A DNA stretch of 64,000 nucleotides from Homalodisca vitripennis (taxonomy: Eukaryota; Arthropoda; Insecta; Hemiptera; Cicadellidae). Location: NCBI RefSeq assembly GCF_021130785.1, contig NC_060212.1, positions 149,903,501 through 149,967,500 of the forward strand, given 5' to 3'. Under the pieces are notes generated by a model that ran no database searches, was not told the DNA's origin, and was given only the letters and a program-made list of their open reading frames with translations. Positions 58,036 through 64,000 of this stretch are shown one piece after another. The translations under genes and the position numbers were made by a program. Position 1 is the first letter of the stretch; every line of letters starts with the position of its first letter.

Positions 58036-59925
58036 GATCAAAGAGACAACATGTAAATTATTTTTAAGATCAATGGGAGATGACTAATAAAACGTGCTCT
58101 TTTTGTGAAAAGGTTTTGCAACATTTACTGTTTTTAGAGAACCATTAAGTCTCTGTCATTTTAATTTTCTTTTACGACGATTTTACAAACCAGCTTATTA
58201 TAGTGTAAAATACATTAGAGTTGCCAAATACATAAATTTGAAAACTAGGATAATAGAGTAGCTACAGGAAAGGACGACTGTCATACAGTTCAGTATACGT
58301 TTCTTTAGAACATTGTACACGTACTAAAGAATTATATACATTCTTGATGCGATAAAAGTCCTAGAGATATAGGAGTACATTTCCTGCAGAGTACATAATA
58401 AAGATAGCGCCAGAGTCGACCAGTAATAAAGATTTACCTGTGACTCAGTAACTGGCTCTGAAGTACGATATTAAATGTTTGTCACCCTAGTTTGAATGAA
58501 TATCTTCTCTATACAGTGATTTTCTAGCCGGCTTTTTAATATACACTGTACGTTAAATACGCAGAACTGGGATAGTTCAGAGTCCCCGTTTTTTTTTTTG
58601 TTGGCTCACACCAATCACCTAATCTTTTTTATAGGTTTGTATACATTCTAACACTTGATTGCACACGCAGGCACTTGTGATCAGACTATCTAGAATTATA
58701 TTCTGTTGCGTGATAAGCACTATCTACAGGGATGTTTTCTTTCGGCGCCATCGCTGCTCCACACTGATAGCCGGAGGCATCAGTAAATAAGATAAGATAG
58801 GGACGTTATCCGATCCCTGTTCTTGTAAAACAAGTTAGATTATACTTCCGCAGAAATAAAATCTCATAAATACCGTTTACAACGTGATCATTTCTTACAA
58901 AAGATTGGATTTTGTGTACGCAAACAAACCAGGCCCGAAGCGCTCAATCTTTCCAGCTATGGTAATGTCAATTCAAATACAGCTTTTGTGATAAAGATGA
59001 TATGATTGTTTCTGAGAACTCCAGCAAACATTCCTGTAAAAGGCTGAGATTTAAGGGCTTGATTTCCAAATGATATCTTAAAGTATAATAGGACGATGTG
59101 GGAATATTGCATTTCACAGATAAAACCTAAAGACCTTGACACCTGCGTCATGCAAATTACTTAATTAACAGACACTACATTTAATATCTGGCTGTCAATT
59201 ACACATGACGAATATGATTAACTATATCAGACTTTAGTGTTTTTGTTTACTTTAGAAAAATAGAATATAAAATAATTGTATAGTAGATAAACTCTCGTTA
59301 CCCAGTATAAACAAACGTATCGTATTTTTGCAACTCCTTGACCTCTAGAGTTTGTACCTCTGATATGCACCTTTGATAATTATTTCTTATATGGTTCAAA
59401 CAGAGTGATTTGGAAATAAGTGGTAAACATTATAACGTGCAAACAATAAAGCGTATTGCTACATACATGTATATAGAAGATGTACAGTTTTGAGGATATT
59501 GCTATTAACAAAATCACAATGAGGAAGTGATATTACAATCAGGAACATTCTACAGTTGTTAAGTTAATTATTCTCTTTTATTTTGTACATACATATTACA
59601 ATTATTTTACCAAATAAGACAAAGTTTTACATACTGTCTGCGTTTGAATTGGGGCAATTTAACCGGTTCCACCAGTAATCAGTTTTAAGTTAGAATAATA
59701 TAATATTCATTGTACCAAGAGAAAGATATTTTTAAATCGAGAATATGGTGGTGGTAGTATTTTTAAACGAAATCTGCTCATTTGATAACACTCATGGCAT
59801 AGCAGCACATTTTGAATTGCTATTCAGAAATAATTGTCTTTTGTATCAAATATATAAATAAAAAAGTGTTATAACTATATAATATAACAATTACTATACA
59901 ATGTAATTTATTCTTGGTTTGTGTG
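58036..59925. other. AT-rich DNA; small GATA cluster at 58790-58810
   Basis: AGATAAGATAGG and CGTTATCC give three GATA cores in about 25 bp at 58790-58810, near TCGGCGCCATCGC. No gene recognised. The minus frame 58957-59151 is unassignable. Confidence 0.4.
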
Positions 59926-59929
59926 GTTG

Positions 59930-60364
59930 GAGACGATCCCAGCCCTTCCCCAATAACTGTTGACAGACCCATAACATAAAGGTGAATTATAATCGTGACT
60001 CACAATGAATCCAGAAGAGTTGATGATGGCCACACGATGTACCATCCCCCAGCGCCCCAGGTCCTGCTTGCGGGGCGGGTAGGTGTGGTAGTGGAGAAGG
60101 TCCATGGACGTGGATGCTACATGGCTACACGACTACACGACCGACACCTCAGCTATACGACCCGGTTACACGGCGTCGTCCGCCACACTACAACCGGCCA
60201 CTGCTCCAGCACCAACCTCCCTGTACCACCCTAATCAATACCCGCCCGTGACGTCATTCCATCTCTCAACTAGGTCACATCTCGGCACCCGGCTTGACCT
60301 TGACAACTCACCACCGCTTTTTAGGTCACATGTTTTTTTTTCTAGAAATTTGGACATAAAAATA
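59930..60364 (+). other. GC-rich patch with an exon-like frame, unknown
   Basis: A plus frame starting at 60104 (GGTCCATGG, a fair start context) encodes 87 residues; the first 50 are rich in Ser, Thr, Pro, Ala and Tyr (SSATLQPATAPAPTS, YHPNQYPPV), like a disordered N-terminus of a regulatory protein, after which it drifts into AT-rich sequence. A splice donor would be needed and the candidates (CCCGTGACG, CTAGGTCAC, TTAGGTCAC) are weak. Antisense and +1 frames are also open, so composition may explain it. I do not recognise the protein. Confidence 0.25.
60249..60331. promoter_or_regulatory. CRE plus three nuclear-receptor half-sites
   Basis: TGACGTCA (60249-60256), AGGTCACAT (60272-60280), TTGACCTTGA (60294-60303, reverse of TCAAGGTCA) and AGGTCACAT again (60323-60331). 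The sites are consensus-grade and within 83 bp. Function is inferred. Confidence 0.4.
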
Positions 60365-61355
60365 TAAAGTCCTCTAGGTTTTAGAGCTACATCCTCAACA
60401 CAAAGGAGAAACCGTAAGTGGCAGTAGAGAGTCTACAAGGGTTCGTCACTTCAAAATGGCACTTACCAAATTTTTACCTCGATGTGATTGCAACAATTTT
60501 TTTGACCTTAGGCAATCTTTGGACATAATTAGGGAATAACATAAGTTATTAAAACAAATTTAATATTTATTTATTCCGTTAAAAATATCCGATATTAGAA
60601 TCTGAATACCCGGAAGTTTGATGTGAAAAGCGAATCCAGAATGCACTGTGATGTATTGACAATCGGACACCGCATATGGAAAATCGTACATTTTTAATTC
60701 AATCTGAATGATCTCTTCCATTATTATTTTTACAAAATTTTATTGTGGCGCACAAAATGTTTCTATACTTATTTATAGACGATTCCTGTTAAACTTTTTG
60801 AATATAAATTAAGAGGTAGATCAAATGGGAACATATTTTTCACCTGAGTAGTTTGTACTCTCCATAGCCAAATATGGCTCCAAGGTGGAGCCATGTATAA
60901 ATTGTAAAATTTACACTAACTTGATTAAAAACCTATCTACATCAGGACAGACCCCTCAAACTGACATGCATCAGAGCGGCACTGACTATATACAAAGTGT
61001 CCATATATTACTTTAGTAAACTTAAACTGGTTGTTTATCACATCGATATAAATAAGAAATATTATGTAAAACGTGTCTATTCTGTTTAGTTTTACCGCCT
61101 GTGCCAAGGGCGATAATCGGATAAAAGTATCAAATTCAAAATTTGAAAAATATTTATTTTAAAAAAGCTCTTATTAGGCGGCTATATGTACCTTTAAAGC
61201 TTTTGTAATTAACGAACGGTAGACTTTATAAGAAGTTTATGAAAATAATAAAATAAAGTTGCTTATTGAGCTACGACAAAATAACAACTGTATTGTACAT
61301 TTTGCTAAGCACCCTACCCACACTTATCAAGTTATTAAGGGCAGTTCCTTCTTAA
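60365..61355. other. AT-rich unique DNA
   Basis: No gene or repeat recognised. Confidence 0.5.
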
Positions 61356-61485
61356 AATGTGTCACTGTCTGGCTGTATGTTCTTAGGTGAACCTTTATAG
61401 AATGGTTCTACAGACTTGAAATTTAGTACAAAGGCTTCTCTTGATCAAAAGAAAAACTATTTATTTTGGGATCAACAGGTCAGAA
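61356..61485 (+). repeat. Dispersed single-copy relative of the 126-bp satellite unit
   Basis: CTGTCTGGCTGTATGTTC, CTACAGACTTGAAATTTAGT, GGCTTCTCTTGATCAAAAG, TATTTTGGGATCAACAGGTC parallel the order of blocks in the satellite unit at 53.5-55.0 kb, with heavy divergence. Confidence 0.5.
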
Positions 61486-64000
61486 TACACCAATTTTGAA
61501 ACCAGTACATAGACCCTTCGAAACTCTGTTGTGCTGCGGTTGTCCGTTGTAAAAGTAATAAACAGGTGATTATGAATTAGTATGACAGAAAACCCACACT
61601 CCGAGATCTCTTCCAATATTATTTGAACATCGGCCTTAATATAGTGGCCTTGTAAAGGCATCAACTGACAACATTACGGAGGTAACGACGTGAGTTCCAC
61701 TGAGTTAGTAATGACTAAAGGAAATATAGTTTATCTAAGCACTTCATCCCGCCTTATCAGTCTCGAAGTTCATTACCACGCGATAATTCCGCACAAGTTA
61801 CTGGAAGGAGAGAAGTTCCAAAGTATCTCCCTTATCAATGTTCGTTGTTAGGAGAAAATTTCTTCTTAGTACTTGAATTTTGTTTAAATGTTTTAAGATC
61901 TGTAGATTCCACACGAAGCGTTATCTCTAGCGTAACAGCGAGATTTACCTCATTAAGGCCAGTGTCGAAAATTTTTAGAAATATCCAGTTTTTCATCATG
62001 TTTATACTGAAGCATTAAATAAAAAAAGTATTGTGGCCTTAAAAATAGAGGCATTTTAATTAAAACCTTTGCCTGAATTAAGATAAATCCAAACGTCTCC
62101 AAAATCACTATCGGCCATGATGATTCACTTCTGAATTGGATACAAAGTACTAGATGTGCATATTTTAAAATTTGGAGCGGTTTTCTAAAAGATACTCGTT
62201 ATTTTTATTGTTGAAAAACAAAGCATTGACAAGAATGACATGGAGTTAAAGCCATCCAAAAAATTGACCATGAATCCGAGCATTGCCTTGAATCAAATAA
62301 TCGACACTGAAATTGACTCTGGAACATGAACTGTTCCGCTTGAAGCCCACCTTGAATCATTGCTTTCTGATCATTGATCAGCGGCCTGGCTAATGTCACC
62401 ATAAATAACCGGGCTTCACTCCTACTCGGATTGCTAATATTGCCGCTTTGGCAACCGATTACAACCCGACCTTGAAATTCGAGTCTATTTATTACACCGT
62501 GAGGGTTTCGGTTTCACTAAATAGTAGTAAGATCCAAAATAAAATATTTTAAATTATCCTGGATGATTTTAGAATTTTGAGAATAACTTTTCATTATACC
62601 AAAAATGTAAGATTTGGAGGGAAAAGGTTATAAGTTACAGGGAGAAAAAAATATTAGGAAAAAATGGTGTACCCATCATACTGACAACTTTGACGTAAGG
62701 TATCTGGACGAGTTGACTCACTTCGCTTCTGCTACCCTGATAGTCTGTGTTAAAATTTACTCATCCCTTTTTAGAATCCTACTACACGTGGAGTATCTGA
62801 AAATGTGACCACATTCGGTTTACAACTACTGTGGTAGTGCATGTTAAAGTATACTGATCACTTAGTTCACTTTACTACACGTGGGGTAGCAGGACTAACT
62901 TAGCTTCTAGCTTCTGCTACCCTGTTAGTTCACACTTCTACACGTTGAGTAGTTGGACGATGTGACCCCACTATATTGCCCTGATAGACGCATGTTACAG
63001 CTATCCTGCCTAACTCGGGGAAATATCTTGTCGTATTCATTGAACAGATTGTCCAAAGATAGGAAAGGAACGGTACGCTATAAAACGACCGAATCCACGA
63101 CAGGAGGTTCTCTACAACAAATGTATCACGTTATTGGAATACAGTAATACCTACCTTGTCTGCTTATAACGAAGCAGTGCCGAGGAATAGACATTGGTTT
63201 TTTGCAAGCACACGATTTTTTGTTTACTTTTTACATACCACATTTCAGGAATCCATACAGAAAAGATGTCAACGTTATATGTATGGATTAAAACTAAAAG
63301 ATAGATGATAAAATGAACATTCTTAAGAAGTGCTATCGCGCATTTTTCATAAAGCCAATGAGAACTATAACTATACTCAGAACTATAACTTTTAACTATA
63401 AGCATACATAAATATACCTCATTGATACATGAATCATTCATTTCTTATTTACTATAAGGTTACATGAATACTAATGGTTCAAATCAATCCAAAACTAAAA
63501 TAATAAATCATAAAATGTTTCCGATACCGATAGTATAATATATTTCATTAGGGAAATGGAGATGTGAAATCCGTCAAGGAAATGTAATAGAAGGTACAAA
63601 CTCAATTCCACGTCAGACAGTACTTCTCATTTGGGAATTAGCGTCGAGTGAAACGGGAGAAAAATGTCAAGTAAATTTTTCTTGAAAGGTCAATTTGTTG
63701 AAACCTAACGCAATTTTTATCGTCTAATATGAACAATGATTTAAGAGATTTAAATATACTGCCATTAGAGGTAATTTATATAAATGGAATTTAACCATAT
63801 TGTGATACTAATGAAGCATTTTTATCACTTCACGGTAAAAATTTAAAATTTCGCGAATAGATACATTTCAAGGGTTTTTTTTTTAATTTTACATTTACAT
63901 TTCTGGGGGATTTTTCGGGCCATACAATAATTCCACATATTTCGTATAAAAAGGCATTGAACACTGGATAAAAAAAATTCTTTAGTAACTTGGACCAAAT
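61486..64000. other. No recognisable gene
   Basis: CTACACGTGG/CTACACGTTG motifs recur at about 62785, 62875 and 62939, and GCTTCTGCTACCCTG at about 62724 and 62911, a weak local repeat. A 65-codon minus frame (62205-62402) with mixed composition has no family I can name. The remaining sequence is AT-rich. Confidence 0.4.

Noticed and set aside
62205..62402. 65-codon minus frame with mixed composition as an exon
   Set aside because: No recognisable family, no convincing splice sites and no supporting neighbours. I kept it only as unassigned sequence.

Overview
This looks like nuclear DNA from a large, AT-rich, repeat-laden animal genome, most likely an arthropod and probably an insect. The evidence is indirect: 5'-truncated non-LTR retrotransposon tails, a Penelope-like element with a GIY-YIG-type remnant, a dispersed repeat with the CTAGCTGTT..CCGCGGCTTCGC head common in arthropods, long (TA)n tracts, tRNA-derived repeats, many minisatellites and a short CCTAA (insect-type telomere motif) stretch. 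I found no bacterial operons, ribosome binding sites or intact protein-coding gene. The window reads as intergenic or intronic DNA, and nearly all open frames are chance or repeat-derived.

Layout. 0-5.4 kb holds three decayed non-LTR reverse transcriptase C-termini (minus 47-240, plus 660-1221, plus 2755-3254), a CpG-rich patch (2.29-2.74 kb) and a Penelope-like fragment inside a large inverted repeat (4.25-5.39 kb). 5.4-11.7 kb is mostly featureless. From 11.7 to 22.2 kb come four satellite arrays (about 168 bp dimeric, 114 bp, about 206 bp, 58 bp), separated by copies of a dispersed repeat (here 'family A'), an arthropod-type dispersed repeat (16.83-17.33 kb) and a tRNA-derived repeat. More tRNA-derived copies lie at 23.0-25.5 kb. 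29-31.5 kb carries two copies of 'family B'; one is split by a recent 5'-truncated non-LTR insertion with a perfect 17-bp target duplication and a (TA)n tail. A 95-bp array lies at 34.0-34.95 kb. 36-51 kb is AT-rich with scattered GC/CpG-rich patches (36.5, 41.9, 43.0-43.4, 43.7-44.1, 45.0, 46.0, 48.3-48.7, 50.5 kb), some with recognisable transcription-factor consensus sequences, plus a foldback element (46.43-46.73 kb) and another retrotransposon tail (47.68-48.20 kb). 51-58 kb contains a 53-bp dimeric array, a 1.47 kb array of 126-bp units and a 24-bp array. 59.9-60.35 kb is a GC-rich patch with an exon-like frame and a cluster of CRE and nuclear-receptor half-sites.

There is no multi-gene system here. 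The best leads are structural: (1) a tRNA-like sequence inside 18-bp inverted flanks, in two well-preserved copies of a dispersed repeat; (2) a shared CTGAAGA-stem-GAA motif, resembling a hammerhead core, in the Penelope-like fragment and in the 46.5 kb foldback; (3) higher-order structure in several satellites; (4) a nested, TSD-bounded insertion with an ancestral-like comparison copy in the same window; (5) compact regulatory-looking patches at 43.2, 46.0 and 60.25 kb.
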